Shown: positions 34,701 to 45,047 of the stretch, piece after piece
How the letters are laid out: each line of letters starts with the position of its first letter
Numbering within the stretch: the first letter of the stretch is position 1
Source of the DNA: Streptomyces asoensis
GTDB taxonomy: Bacteria > Actinomycetota > Actinomycetes > Streptomycetales > Streptomycetaceae
Reading direction: 5' to 3'
DNA: 64,000 bases
Assembly (NCBI RefSeq): GCF_016860545.1
Contig: NZ_BNEB01000005.1
Coordinates: forward strand, 434,001 to 498,000
Notes under the pieces: generated by a model
What the model saw: the letters and a program-made list of their open reading frames with translations, nothing else
Database searches by the model: none
Told to the model about the DNA's origin: nothing
Translations under genes and position numbers: made by a program

Positions 34701-35468
34701 TCAGCGCCAGTAGGTGCCGACGATCTTCTCGAGTTCGTTCTCGTCCCGGATGAGACGGAGCCGCTCCTTGCCGTCCTCGACGGACACGAAGAGGTTCGCG
34801 GTGAGCGTGACCTGCCCGTTGTCGATGACCCGTCGGCGGCGCCGCGGGTGCGCCACCAGCTCTTCCACCGGCAGGGCGTCGCGCCAGCGGGCCCAGTCCG
34901 CGGTGGTACGTGTCTCCGGCAGGAACCGGTAGGAGTCGCGCCAGTCCTTGGCGCGGGTCTTGTACTCGAGGAAGTAGTACTCCTCCCGTCGCGTCAGCCG
35001 GAACTCGATGCCGTCCTGGACGACGGTCTCTCCGGAGAACGGCAGCGGCTCCACGATGGAGATGCCCGCGTGCCCGGCGTCGGCGAGCCAGTCCTCGCCG
35101 TCGAGGGTGACGCGCATGACCATGTGCTCGACCTCAGGGCCCCACACTCCTCCCGGCAGGAGGGTGCTCGCGGCCAGTACCTGCACCTCGAAGCCCAACT
35201 CGACGAGGAGGCGATGGAACATGAAGTTCAACTCGACGCAGATGCCGCCCCGGCCGCTGAGCACGATCGTCTCGAAGGCCGCGTCGAGGTCGAAATGCGC
35301 CTGGGCCAGGCCGAGGGCGTCACCGCTGCTGTCCAGGGCCAGGGCGTAACCACTGTCGTAGGGGATCCGCATCTGGTGCTCGCGGTGGATCTTCCGCAGG
35401 GTCTCCAGGCTCGCGTCGGGCGTTCCCGAGAAGCCGAGGTGTTCCAGGTACTTGTCCTTGTCGAACAT
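34701..35468 (-). CDS. rifF: Amide synthase (arylamine N-acetyltransferase fold), RifF homologue
   Basis: The 255-residue protein has the NAT fold. The catalytic triad is visible: Cys in SGRGGICVELNFMFHRLL, His in EHMVMRVTLDGE and Asp in WLADAGHAGISIVE. In ansamycin clusters this enzyme takes the finished chain from the last ACP and closes the macrolactam with the AHBA amine. It lies 80 bp after the last PKS gene, where RifF also lies, and the PKS has no thioesterase. The start at MFDKDKYLEH has AAGGAG nine bases upstream. The symbol is by homology. Confidence 0.94.
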   Translation of the reverse strand: MFDKDKYLEHLGFSGTPDASLETLRKIHREHQMRIPYDSGYALALDSSGDALGLAQAHFDLDAAFETIVLSGRGGICVELNFMFHRLLVELGFEVQVLAASTLLPGGVWGPEVEHMVMRVTLDGEDWLADAGHAGISIVEPLPFSGETVVQDGIEFRLTRREEYYFLEYKTRAKDWRDSYRFLPETRTTADWARWRDALPVEELVAHPRRRRRVIDNGQVTLTANLFVSVEDGKERLRLIRDENELEKIVGTYWR

Positions 35469-35548
35469 GCTGTGTCTCCTTGGGTGTTCTTCGTCGGCGA
35501 GGGGCGGAGGGGGTGGGTCGGTGACCGGTGCGCCGGTCCGGCGTTCGA

Positions 35549-38500
35549 TCACGTCCCGGACGTGTCCGGCGAGCCCATGGGGAGTTCGAGCCGTTCCCCC
35601 AGTTCCTCGGCGGCCAGTTCCGCGGTGGGGTACTCGAAGGCGAAGGTGGCCGGGATGCGGACGCCGGTGAGCGCCGACAGCCGGTTCCTGAGTTCGATGG
35701 CGGTCAGCGAGTCGAAACCGATGTCGAAGAAGGAGGTGTCCGGTCCGACCTCGTCCGCAGAGACGTAGCCGAGGATCGCGACGACCTCGCGCTGGACCAG
35801 GTCGACCAGGATCTTCCCTCGCTGGTCCGGGGCCGCCCCGGCCAGCCGGTCCGCCAGGGTGTCGGCCCCGGTCGCCCCCTCACGGGCGGGCCGCCGGCCG
35901 ACCCGGACGAGGCCGCGCAGCAGTGGGGGGACGGACGCGGAGTCGGTCCGGTCCCCGGGCGTGTGGAGTTCCATCTTCGCCAGGACCTGAACGGCGTCAC
36001 GGTGGAGCAGCGCGAGGTCGAACAGCTCCATGCCCTCCTGCGCCGTGAGTTCGGCGTTGTTCCAGCGGTCGAAACGCTTCAGGTTGGCCTCGTCGAGTTC
36101 GTCCAGCATGCCCGATCCCCGCCCCCACCAACCCCACACCAGTGAGGTCGCCGGCAGTCCGGCGGCACGACGGCGTACGGCCAGCGCGTCGAGGTAGGAG
36201 TTCGCGGCAGCGTAGTTGCCCTGCCCCGCTGAACCGAAGATCCCCGAAAGGGAGGAGTACAGGACGAAGGCCGCGAGGTCGAGATCGCGCGTGAGTTCGT
36301 CCAGGATGCGTGCCGCATCGGCCTTCGGGCGGAGCACCGCGTCGAGCCGTTCGGGCGTCAGGGACGTCACCACGCCGTCATCCAGCGCGCCGGCTGTGTG
36401 GATCACGCCGGTGAGGGGGGCGTCCTCGGGAACCGAGGCCAGAAGCGCGACCATGGAGTCCCGGTCGGACACGTCGCACGCCACGATCCGGACGAACGCG
36501 CCGAGCCCTTCGATTTCGGCTTCCAACTCGGCCGCGCCCGGTGCGTCCGGGCCCCTCCGGCTGACCAGGACGAGGTTTCTGATCTTGTGCTTGGAAACCA
36601 GGTGCGTGGCCGCCAGGCGACCGAGCCGGCCCGTACCGCCGGTGATCAGGACCGTGCCCTCGGGGTCCAGCGGACGGCCAGGGGCATCGGCGGGGGCTGC
36701 CTTGACGAGCCTCGGCACCGCCACCGCGCCGCCGCGCAGTGCCGCCTGAGGCTGCCCGGACGCGAGTACGTCGGGCAGGCGCCGGGCTGACGCCTGCGTG
36801 CCGTCCGTGTCGACCAGGACGATGCGGCCCGGGTTCTCGGACTGCGCCGAACGCAGCAGGCCGGCAGCCGCTGCGACGGCCGGATCGGGAACCGGGTCCC
36901 CGTCCCGGACGACGGCACCGGCCCGGGTGAGAGCGACGAGAGGAACGCCCTGGAAGGCGGGTTCCGCGAGCCATGCCCGGACGACCTTCAGCACGCGCCC
37001 GGTGAGGTCCCGGACGGCGGCGAGGTCCGTTCGTCCGTTGCCGGACACATCGAGGAGGAGCATGCCGGGGGGCGTTGCGGCCACGGCACGGACGTCCTCG
37101 GCAGTCGTCACGCGTGCGACGTCGGGCTCGTCCCGCACGCTCCTGACGGAGACGGGCTCCCAGGCCACCCGGAACATCTGCTCCTGGGACGCTCCTGAGC
37201 CGACACGCAGCGACTCCGGGACCACCGGCCGCAGGACCATCGAGTCGACGGCGGCCACGGGTGCGCCGGAGGCGTCGGCCAGGCGCAAGCGGATCGTGTC
37301 GAGGGCGAGCGGTGTGAGGTGGACCCGCAGTGCGGAGGTTCCGGCGGCGTGCAGTCTGACATCGCGCCAGACGAACGGCAGAGCGAGCTTCGGGCTCTCA
37401 CCTGCCATGTCGGTGCGGAAGGCACAGGCATGCATGGCGGAGTCCAGGAGGGCCGGGTGCAGGCCGTAGTGATCGCCCTTGCCCGCTGCCTCGGGCAGGG
37501 AGACCTCGGCGAACACGTCCTCCCCGCGCGTCCACGCCCGGCGCAGGCCCCGAAAGGCCGGACCGTAGCCGTATCCCGCCTGCGCCATGCCGTCGTAGGC
37601 GTCGGCGAGGGCGTCCGGGTCGACGGCGGTGGCGCCGGGCGGCGGCCACCGGGTCAGGTCGAAATCGGCCCCGCCCTCCTCCGGCACCAGCCGTCCGCAG
37701 GCATGACGGGTCCAGCTCCCCCGTGGACCGGCTTCCTCCCGGCGGGAGTGGATCTGGACGGTGCGGTGGCTGGATCCGTCGGGCTCGCCCACCCACACGC
37801 GTACCTGGACACCGCCGCTCCCGGGCAGCAGCAGGGGGCGCTCGATGACCAGTTCGCCGACCAGGCCGCACCCGATCTCGTCGCCGGCGCGGACCGCGAG
37901 TTCCACGAAGGCCGCTCCGGGCACGAGGACGATTCCGGCGGCCGCGTGGTCGGCGAGCCAGGGGTGCGTGCGCAGCGAGAGCCGGGACGTGAACAGCACG
38001 CCGTCCGAGCCGGGGATCTCGGTGACCGCGCCGAGCAGGGGATGGTCCGCCGCGTCGAGACCGAGGCCCGGTGCGTCGCCGCCGGCGTCCGCCGCGTCCA
38101 GCCAGTAGCGCCGACGCTGAAAGGCGTACGTGGGCAGATCCACGGGCCGCTCCGTACCGCTGCCGAGGACGGTCTCCCAGGTGATCCGGACGCCGTGGGT
38201 GTGCAGATGGGCCAGCGAGGCGAGGAACCTGCGGGGCCCGCCCTCGTCGCGGTGCAGCGTCCCGGTGACGACAGCGGGTGCCTGGAGCTCCTCCAGCACG
38301 TCCTGGACGCTCTGCGCCAGCACAGGGTGCGAGCTGATCTCGACGAACACCCCGTGTCCTTCACCGGCCAGGGTCCGAACGGCCGGGTCGAACTGCACGG
38401 TCTGCCGCAGGTTGCGGTACCAGTACTCGGCGTCCAGTTCCGTGGTGTCCTGGAGTCGCCCGGTCACCGTGGAGTAGAGCGGCACACGCGAAGGCCCGCA

Positions 38501-40852
38501 GGGGATCGCAGCAATCGCCTCGAGGAAGGACTCGCGGAGCACCTCCATCTGTGAGGAGTGCCCGGCGGCGTTGGCCCCGAGAATCCTGCGGGCGTGGATG
38601 CCCTCGGTCCGGCACCGGGCGAGCAGCTCCTCCAGGGCGGGCAGTTCACCGGACACGACCACCGTGGAGGGTCCGTTGACCGCGGCGATCTCCAGGCCCG
38701 GCCATTCCTCGACCAGCACGGACACGGCCTTGACCCCGGCGACGAGGGATGCCATCCCCCCGCGTCCCGACAACTCGGCGCGGATGGCCTCGGCCCGGTA
38801 GACCACGAGGCGGGCGGCGTCCGGGAGGGACAGCGCACCGGCAAAACAGGCAGCGGCGATCTCTCCCTGGGAATGGCCCACGACCGCGTCCGGGACGACC
38901 CCGCACGCTTCCCACAGCGCGGCGAGCGACAACATCAGTGCCCACGACACCGGCAGCACGACGTCGAGGTCGTCCAGGGACCGGGCGCCCTCCGCCTGCC
39001 GCACCACGTCGAGCAACGACCAGCCGGTCAGCGGGTCGAGCGCCTCGGCGCACGCGGCCATGCGCGTCGCGAACACGGGCGACGCCTCGAGCAGTTCCCT
39101 CCCCATGCCCGCCCAGTGCGAGCCCTGGCCGGGGAACACGAAGACGGTCCGGCCCACCACGCTCTCGGCCGTTCCCCTGACGACTCCGGTCGCGGACTCC
39201 CCGGCGGCCACGGCGTCCAATGCGGCCAGCGCCTCTTCCCGGTCCTCGGCGAGCACGACCGCACGGTCGGGGAGAAGACCCCGGCTCCGCACCAGCGACC
39301 GGCCCACGTCGAGCAGGTCCAGCTCTTGACGTTGCCCCAGGAACGAAGCGAGGCGCCCGGCCTGGCCGGCGAGGCCCGCCTCGCCACGGGCCGAGAGGAC
39401 CAGCGGCACGACCGAGTCGCCCAGCACACGCGCCTTCCCGTCGGGCGGGGTCACGGATGTCTGCTCGGGCGCCTGCTCCAGGATGACGTGCGCGTTGGTG
39501 CCGCTGACGCCGAAGCCGGAGACCCCCGCACGACGAGGACGGCCGGTCTCGGGCCACTCGTGCGCCTCGGCCAGCAGCTCAACAGCTCCCGTGGACCAGT
39601 CCACCTGAGGCGTGGGCTCGTCCACGTTCAAAGTCCGCGGCAGCACACCATGCCGCATGGCCATCACCATCTTGATCACACCGGCGACGCCTGCCGCATG
39701 GCCCGCGTGTCCAAGATTCGACTTCACCGAACCGAGCCACAGGGGCAGTCCGGGGTCACGGCCCTGACCATAAGTGGCGAGCAGGGCCTGTGCCTCGATC
39801 GGGTCGCCCAGAGGGGTCCCGGTGCCGTGCGCCTCGACGATGTCGACATCGGCGGACGACAAACCAGCCGAAGCGAGTGCCTGGCGGATCACCCGCTGCT
39901 GCGACGGCCCGTTCGGCGCGGTAAGTCCGTTGGACGCGCCGTCCTGGTTCACCGCGGTGGCCCGTACGACGCCGAGAATCTCATGTCCGTCACGGATGGC
40001 ATCGGAAACCCGCTCCAACAGCAGAACACCCACGCCCTCGGCAGAGTTCGTTCCATCTGCGGATGCCGCGAACGCCTTGCACTGGCCGTCCGTCGCAAGA
40101 CTGCGCATACGCGAGGCCAACACCAAGCCAGCCGGAGTGCACATCACGCTGGAGCCCCCGGCCAGCGCCAACGACGACTCTTCCGAACGCAGGGACTGTA
40201 CTGCCATGTGCAGGGCTACCAGGGACGACGAGCAGGCCGTGTCGATCGTGACTGCGGGCCCCTCGAACCCGAGCGTGTAGGAAACCCGTCCCGACAGGAC
40301 GCTCGCCAAACCGCCGGTCATCAGGTAGCCCTCGAGCTCGTCGGGGACGCTGTGGAAACCGGTGGCGTAATCGTGTCCGCCCACGCCGGCGAACACCCCG
40401 ACGTTCCTGCCACGCAGAGCAGCCGGGTCGATGCCCGCCCGTTCGATCGCCTCCCACGACGTCTCCAGCATCAGACGCTGCTGCGGGTCCATGACCAGCG
40501 TCTCGCTTTGTGAGATGCCGAAGAAACCGGCGTCGAACTCGCCCACGTCGTGCAGGAACCCGCCTTCGCGTACATATGTGGTGCCGGTGCGATCGAGGTC
40601 CGGGTCGTACAGGTTCTCAAGATCCCAGCCCCGGTCGGTGGGGAACGGGCCGACCGCGGAACGGCCATCGGCGATCAACTCCCACAACTCCTCGGGGGAG
40701 GACACCCCACCGGGGAACCGGCACGCCATGCCCACGATGGCGATCGGTTCATCGGAGCTGTCGCGGATCTTCTTGATCTCGGATTCGAGCCGCTCGTTCT
40801 CGATCAGTGAAGCCCGCAGCGCCTCGACAAGCTTTTCCTCTGAGCTGGTCAT
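35549..40852 (-). CDS. Type I PKS, last module: KS-AT-DH-KR-ACP, no TE
   Basis: The 1767-residue protein starts with a coiled docking region (MTSSEEKLVEALRASLIENE). Domains follow: KS with active Cys207 in DTACSSSL; AT with Ser661 in GHSQG; DH with His969 in DHAAAGIVLVPG and a DSAMH second motif; KR with GGTGRLG near 1403 and Tyr1547; ACP with Ser1715. The KR carries LDD, so a B-type alcohol is expected and DH should make an enoyl. The AT has AAGH (His765) instead of methylmalonyl YASH, pointing to a larger extender unit. Being last, it loads C-1/C-2 of the amide. No thioesterase follows. Confidence 0.95.
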   Translation of the reverse strand: MTSSEEKLVEALRASLIENERLESEIKKIRDSSDEPIAIVGMACRFPGGVSSPEELWELIADGRSAVGPFPTDRGWDLENLYDPDLDRTGTTYVREGGFLHDVGEFDAGFFGISQSETLVMDPQQRLMLETSWEAIERAGIDPAALRGRNVGVFAGVGGHDYATGFHSVPDELEGYLMTGGLASVLSGRVSYTLGFEGPAVTIDTACSSSLVALHMAVQSLRSEESSLALAGGSSVMCTPAGLVLASRMRSLATDGQCKAFAASADGTNSAEGVGVLLLERVSDAIRDGHEILGVVRATAVNQDGASNGLTAPNGPSQQRVIRQALASAGLSSADVDIVEAHGTGTPLGDPIEAQALLATYGQGRDPGLPLWLGSVKSNLGHAGHAAGVAGVIKMVMAMRHGVLPRTLNVDEPTPQVDWSTGAVELLAEAHEWPETGRPRRAGVSGFGVSGTNAHVILEQAPEQTSVTPPDGKARVLGDSVVPLVLSARGEAGLAGQAGRLASFLGQRQELDLLDVGRSLVRSRGLLPDRAVVLAEDREEALAALDAVAAGESATGVVRGTAESVVGRTVFVFPGQGSHWAGMGRELLEASPVFATRMAACAEALDPLTGWSLLDVVRQAEGARSLDDLDVVLPVSWALMLSLAALWEACGVVPDAVVGHSQGEIAAACFAGALSLPDAARLVVYRAEAIRAELSGRGGMASLVAGVKAVSVLVEEWPGLEIAAVNGPSTVVVSGELPALEELLARCRTEGIHARRILGANAAGHSSQMEVLRESFLEAIAAIPCGPSRVPLYSTVTGRLQDTTELDAEYWYRNLRQTVQFDPAVRTLAGEGHGVFVEISSHPVLAQSVQDVLEELQAPAVVTGTLHRDEGGPRRFLASLAHLHTHGVRITWETVLGSGTERPVDLPTYAFQRRRYWLDAADAGGDAPGLGLDAADHPLLGAVTEIPGSDGVLFTSRLSLRTHPWLADHAAAGIVLVPGAAFVELAVRAGDEIGCGLVGELVIERPLLLPGSGGVQVRVWVGEPDGSSHRTVQIHSRREEAGPRGSWTRHACGRLVPEEGGADFDLTRWPPPGATAVDPDALADAYDGMAQAGYGYGPAFRGLRRAWTRGEDVFAEVSLPEAAGKGDHYGLHPALLDSAMHACAFRTDMAGESPKLALPFVWRDVRLHAAGTSALRVHLTPLALDTIRLRLADASGAPVAAVDSMVLRPVVPESLRVGSGASQEQMFRVAWEPVSVRSVRDEPDVARVTTAEDVRAVAATPPGMLLLDVSGNGRTDLAAVRDLTGRVLKVVRAWLAEPAFQGVPLVALTRAGAVVRDGDPVPDPAVAAAAGLLRSAQSENPGRIVLVDTDGTQASARRLPDVLASGQPQAALRGGAVAVPRLVKAAPADAPGRPLDPEGTVLITGGTGRLGRLAATHLVSKHKIRNLVLVSRRGPDAPGAAELEAEIEGLGAFVRIVACDVSDRDSMVALLASVPEDAPLTGVIHTAGALDDGVVTSLTPERLDAVLRPKADAARILDELTRDLDLAAFVLYSSLSGIFGSAGQGNYAAANSYLDALAVRRRAAGLPATSLVWGWWGRGSGMLDELDEANLKRFDRWNNAELTAQEGMELFDLALLHRDAVQVLAKMELHTPGDRTDSASVPPLLRGLVRVGRRPAREGATGADTLADRLAGAAPDQRGKILVDLVQREVVAILGYVSADEVGPDTSFFDIGFDSLTAIELRNRLSALTGVRIPATFAFEYPTAELAAEELGERLELPMGSPDTSGT

Positions 40853-40885
40853 TCCCTGTCTCCCCTCGTTCCGGTCGTGGGTCCG

Positions 40886-43800
40886 CTACTGCTTCCCGGC
40901 TTTCCTCATCGCCCGCTCCACCAGATCGTCAGCGTCCATCTCCTCGATCAGCAGCCTGGCGTCCTGCTCCGGTCCGGCGGTGTCCGGCGCCGTGGCACCT
41001 TCACCACCGGGGCTCGCCACCAGGTGCAGGAGCTTCTCCATGAGCCCGAGTTCCTGGAACCGGGACAGAGGCGTGCTGACCAGGACCCTGCGGATCTCGT
41101 CCTCCCGACCCGCCAACTCGCCGACGGCGTCGGGGCACAGTTCCGCGAGCAGCCGGCGCATCAGGCCCCGGGGGGTGGGATGGTCGAAGATGATCGTGGC
41201 AGGAAGGCGGATCCCCACGAGTCCGGTGAGTCGGTTGCGGAGTTCGACGGCCAGCACCGAGTCGAAGCCGACCTCCTGGAATGCCCGGTCGGGGTCGACC
41301 TTGCCGGGTGCCGAATGGCCCAGGACCGAGGCGACCTCGCGCCGGATCAGATCCAGCAGCAGCTGCTCCCGCTGAACCGGAGGCGTGGCGGCCAGCTGTT
41401 CGGCGAGGCCGCCCAGGCGGGAGGCTGCCACCTGCCGAGTGGTCCGACGGCCGGCACGGACGACCGATGTGTCCGTGGTCTCGGCGTGTTCGGGCGAGGG
41501 CGGCTGGAACGGCTCGGCGACAACGGCGTCAGCGGTCAGTACCGGAGCTGCCGTGGCGTCCACCAGCTCAAGACGGCTCACCCCTGCCGCGTCACGGGCA
41601 GCACGTACCCGGACCGCTGCCGCACCGGAAGCGAGCAAGGCGACCCCGCTCCACCGGGTCACGATCATGCCCGGCGGAAGGACCGTGCACACCGCCGCGT
41701 CCAGCAACGCCGGATGCAGGCCGTAGCGGTCGGCGTCGCTCACCGCCCTGTCCAGGGCCACCTCGGCTGCGGGGCTGCCGTCAGGCCACACCGCGCCGGA
41801 AGCCGACGGGGACCCCGTCACCGGGCCGGGCACCAACATGCCGTGCGCGTGACGGGTCCACACCCCCTCCAGGCCGGCATCGTCCGCACGGGAGAACACC
41901 TCGACCGCCCGCCGCCCCTGCCCGTCCGCCTCCCCCACGGTCATCTGCACCGCCCTGCCACCCCGCAACGGCAACAGCACGGGCCGGTCCACACTCAACT
42001 CCTCGACCACCGCACAGCCCACCTCGTCACCCAAGCGGATCGCCAACTCCACCAACACCGCACTCGGCACCACGACCACCTCACCGACGACGTGATCACC
42101 CAGCCACGGATACGCCTCCACCGACCACCGCGAAGTCGTCAGGAAACCACCCGAGTCCGGCCGACCCACGACCGCACCGATCAACGGATGATCACCACCC
42201 ACCTGACCCAACGCGACAGCATCCACAGCAGGCGCAGAACGCAGCCAGTAACGCTCGTGATCGAAGGCATACGTGGGGAGTTCCACGTGAGCGGCAGCGG
42301 CACCGGCCGGAAGGACACCCGCCCAGTCGACAGGGACGCCCCGCACGAACAGCTCCGCAATCGACGTCAGCAGTCGGCGCGGGCCGCCCTCCCCGCGGCG
42401 CAGCGAACCAGCGACGACAGCACGCAGCCGGACCGTGTCATCCGCCTCGTCCACGATCTCGCTGACCGGGTGCACCAGAACCGGGTGTGCGCTCGACTCC
42501 ACGAACACCGAGTAACCCTCACCCAGGAGGTCGGCGATCGCGGGACCGAAACGGACCTGGCTCCGCAGGTTCCGATACCAGTAACCACCGTCGAGGACAT
42601 CCGCCTCCTTGACCCACTCACCTATGACGGTCGAGTAGAAGGGAATCAGCGGGGCCTGCGCACGGATGTCGGCGAAGGCCGTTGACAGTACGTCTTCGAT
42701 CGCCTTCACATGCCGGGTGTGCGAGGCGTAATCCACCGCCACCCGACGCACCCGCACACCATCCGCCCCAAGAACCTCCAGCGCTTCATCAAGCGCCTCG
42801 GCATCACCCGCGATCACCACCGAGGACGGACCGTTGACCGCCGCCACCTCAACTCGATCAGCCCACCGCTCGATACGGCCGGCCACTTCAGCCTCGGACA
42901 GCGCCACCGACGCCATACCACCCCGGCCCGCCAGACTTGCGGCGATCACCTGACTGCGAACCGCCACCACCCGGGCCGCATCCTCCAACGACAACGCACC
43001 CGCCACACACGCAGCCGCGATCTCACCCTGCGAATGACCCACCACCGCATCCGGCACCACACCCACCGACGCCCACACCGCAGCCAAACCCACCATCACC
43101 GCAAAACTCGCCGGCTGCACCACATCCACCCGCTCCAACAAATCAACTGGAGCATCCCCACGCAACACATCAACCAACGACCAGTCCACCCACCGCTCCA
43201 ACGCCGCCGCACACTCCCCCACCCGCTCCGCAAACACCCCCGACGAATCCAGCAGCTCACGCCCCATCCCCACCCACTGCGAACCCTGCCCAGGAAAGAC
43301 GAACACGACCTTTCCGGCCCCACCCAGTGCCGACACACTGCCCGTGACCACACCGGGATGAGACTCACCCCGCGCCAGAGCACCAAGCCCCGCCAACGCC
43401 TCAGTACGCGAACCGACCACCACCGCGCGCTCGGACAACACCGCCCGCTGAGTGACCAACGCGCCCGCCACGTGCGGCAGTGACACCTCACGCGACTCCA
43501 CGAAGGACGCCAACCGCTCGGCCTGGCCCGCCAGGGACCCGACGCTCTTCGCCGACACCACCAGCGGCACCACACCATCGCCGACGTCGACCATCGACTC
43601 AGGCACAGACTCCAGAGGCGTCACGGACTGCTCTTGCGGGGCCTGCTCCAGGATCAGGTGCGCGTTCGTCCCGCTGACGCCGAAGGACGACACGCCCGCG
43701 CGGCGCGGCCGGCCGGTGTCAGGCCACGCACGCGACTCGGTCAGCAACTCGACCGCACCCGCCGACCAGTCCACCTTCGTCGACGGAGCATCGACATGCA

Positions 43801-45016
43801 GCGTGGGCGGCATGATCCCGTGCCGGAGCGCCTGCACCATCTTGATCACACCGGCCACCCCCGCCGCCGCCTGCGTGTGACCGATGTTCGACTTCAACGA
43901 CCCCAGCCACACCGGCCGCTCCTCGGGCCGGTCCTGCCCATAGGTCGCGATCAGCGCCTGCGCCTCGATCGGATCACCCAGAACCGTCCCCGTCCCATGC
44001 CCCTCCACCACATCCACATCCGCCGGCGAAAGACCCGCATTCGCAAGCGCCCTACGGATCACCCGCTGCTGCGACGGACCATTCGGCGCCGTCAGACCGT
44101 TCGACGCACCGTCCTGATTCACCGCACTGCCACGGATCACCGCGAGCACCCGATGCCCGCGCCGCCGGGCCTCCGACAACCGTTCCAGGACCACCACCCC
44201 GACGCCCTCGGCCCAGCCCGTGCCGTCCGCGGCGTCCGCATACGACTTGCACCGGCCGTCCACGGAGAGTCCGCCGTGGCGGGAGAACGTCAGGAACGCC
44301 CCCGGCGTCGCCATCACCTTGGCCCCACCCGCCAGCGCCAGCGAGCACTCCCCCTGCCGCAACGCCTGCGCCGCCAGATGGATCGCGACCAGCGAGGACG
44401 AACACGCCGTGTCGACCGTCACCGCCGGTCCCTCAAGACCGAGCACGTACGACACCCGGCCCGAGGCCACACTCGACGCCGCCCCCGTGCCGATACCCCC
44501 CAGCTCGGCATGCACGGTGCCGTCCGCGAAGTAGTCGGTGCCCATGACTCCGGAGAACACCGCGACCTCTTGGCCCTTCAGCGTCCCCGGGTCGATCCCG
44601 GCCTGTTCCAACGCCTCCCACGAGGTCTCCAGCAGCAACCGCTGCTGTGGGTCCATCGCCAGCGCCTCACGCGGCGAGATCCCGAAGAAGCCCGCGTCGA
44701 ACTCCCCCGCGTCATAAAGGAACCCGCCCCGGGGCACATAGCGGGTGCCCGCCTCGCCCGTCTCGGAGTCGAACAAGCCCTCAAGATCCCAGCCACGATC
44801 GGACGGGAAACCGGACATGCCGTCCCGGCCCTCGCTGACCAGCCGCCACAGATCCTCCGGACCCGCCACACCACCGGGCAGACGGCACGCCATACCCACT
44901 ATCGCAACCGGCTCCCCCGAGGCCTCCAGGAGCCGGCGGTTCTGCTTCTTCAGCGAGCCGACCTCTTCGAGCGATGCCCGGAGCGCCTCGACGACCTTTT
45001 CATAAGGAGCACTCAC
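40886..45016 (-). CDS. Type I PKS module: KS-AT-(inactive DH)-ACP
   Basis: The 1376-residue protein has an N-terminal docking coil. KS carries Cys205 in DTACSSSL; AT carries Ser662 in GHSQG and YASH at His766, so methylmalonyl is expected. The DH-like region is degenerate: HVVGEVVVVP at 975 has lost the Gly of HxxxGxxxxP, the second motif reads DAAVC (Asp1106, Cys1110) with His replaced, and about 50 residues between the two motifs are missing compared with the neighbouring module. There is no KR. ACP Ser1253 is intact. The module should leave a beta-keto group. The C-terminus has a DDLVERAMRKAGKQ docking helix. Confidence 0.95.
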   Translation of the reverse strand: MSAPYEKVVEALRASLEEVGSLKKQNRRLLEASGEPVAIVGMACRLPGGVAGPEDLWRLVSEGRDGMSGFPSDRGWDLEGLFDSETGEAGTRYVPRGGFLYDAGEFDAGFFGISPREALAMDPQQRLLLETSWEALEQAGIDPGTLKGQEVAVFSGVMGTDYFADGTVHAELGGIGTGAASSVASGRVSYVLGLEGPAVTVDTACSSSLVAIHLAAQALRQGECSLALAGGAKVMATPGAFLTFSRHGGLSVDGRCKSYADAADGTGWAEGVGVVVLERLSEARRRGHRVLAVIRGSAVNQDGASNGLTAPNGPSQQRVIRRALANAGLSPADVDVVEGHGTGTVLGDPIEAQALIATYGQDRPEERPVWLGSLKSNIGHTQAAAGVAGVIKMVQALRHGIMPPTLHVDAPSTKVDWSAGAVELLTESRAWPDTGRPRRAGVSSFGVSGTNAHLILEQAPQEQSVTPLESVPESMVDVGDGVVPLVVSAKSVGSLAGQAERLASFVESREVSLPHVAGALVTQRAVLSERAVVVGSRTEALAGLGALARGESHPGVVTGSVSALGGAGKVVFVFPGQGSQWVGMGRELLDSSGVFAERVGECAAALERWVDWSLVDVLRGDAPVDLLERVDVVQPASFAVMVGLAAVWASVGVVPDAVVGHSQGEIAAACVAGALSLEDAARVVAVRSQVIAASLAGRGGMASVALSEAEVAGRIERWADRVEVAAVNGPSSVVIAGDAEALDEALEVLGADGVRVRRVAVDYASHTRHVKAIEDVLSTAFADIRAQAPLIPFYSTVIGEWVKEADVLDGGYWYRNLRSQVRFGPAIADLLGEGYSVFVESSAHPVLVHPVSEIVDEADDTVRLRAVVAGSLRRGEGGPRRLLTSIAELFVRGVPVDWAGVLPAGAAAAHVELPTYAFDHERYWLRSAPAVDAVALGQVGGDHPLIGAVVGRPDSGGFLTTSRWSVEAYPWLGDHVVGEVVVVPSAVLVELAIRLGDEVGCAVVEELSVDRPVLLPLRGGRAVQMTVGEADGQGRRAVEVFSRADDAGLEGVWTRHAHGMLVPGPVTGSPSASGAVWPDGSPAAEVALDRAVSDADRYGLHPALLDAAVCTVLPPGMIVTRWSGVALLASGAAAVRVRAARDAAGVSRLELVDATAAPVLTADAVVAEPFQPPSPEHAETTDTSVVRAGRRTTRQVAASRLGGLAEQLAATPPVQREQLLLDLIRREVASVLGHSAPGKVDPDRAFQEVGFDSVLAVELRNRLTGLVGIRLPATIIFDHPTPRGLMRRLLAELCPDAVGELAGREDEIRRVLVSTPLSRFQELGLMEKLLHLVASPGGEGATAPDTAGPEQDARLLIEEMDADDLVERAMRKAGKQ

Positions 45017-45047
45017 TTGAAATCCTCAACTATCAGGTGCCGCAGGG

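Noticed and set aside
35549..35640. A thioesterase domain at the end of the last PKS
   Set aside because: The protein ends about 50 residues after the ACP Ser region, leaving no room for a thioesterase. The amide synthase next door explains release.
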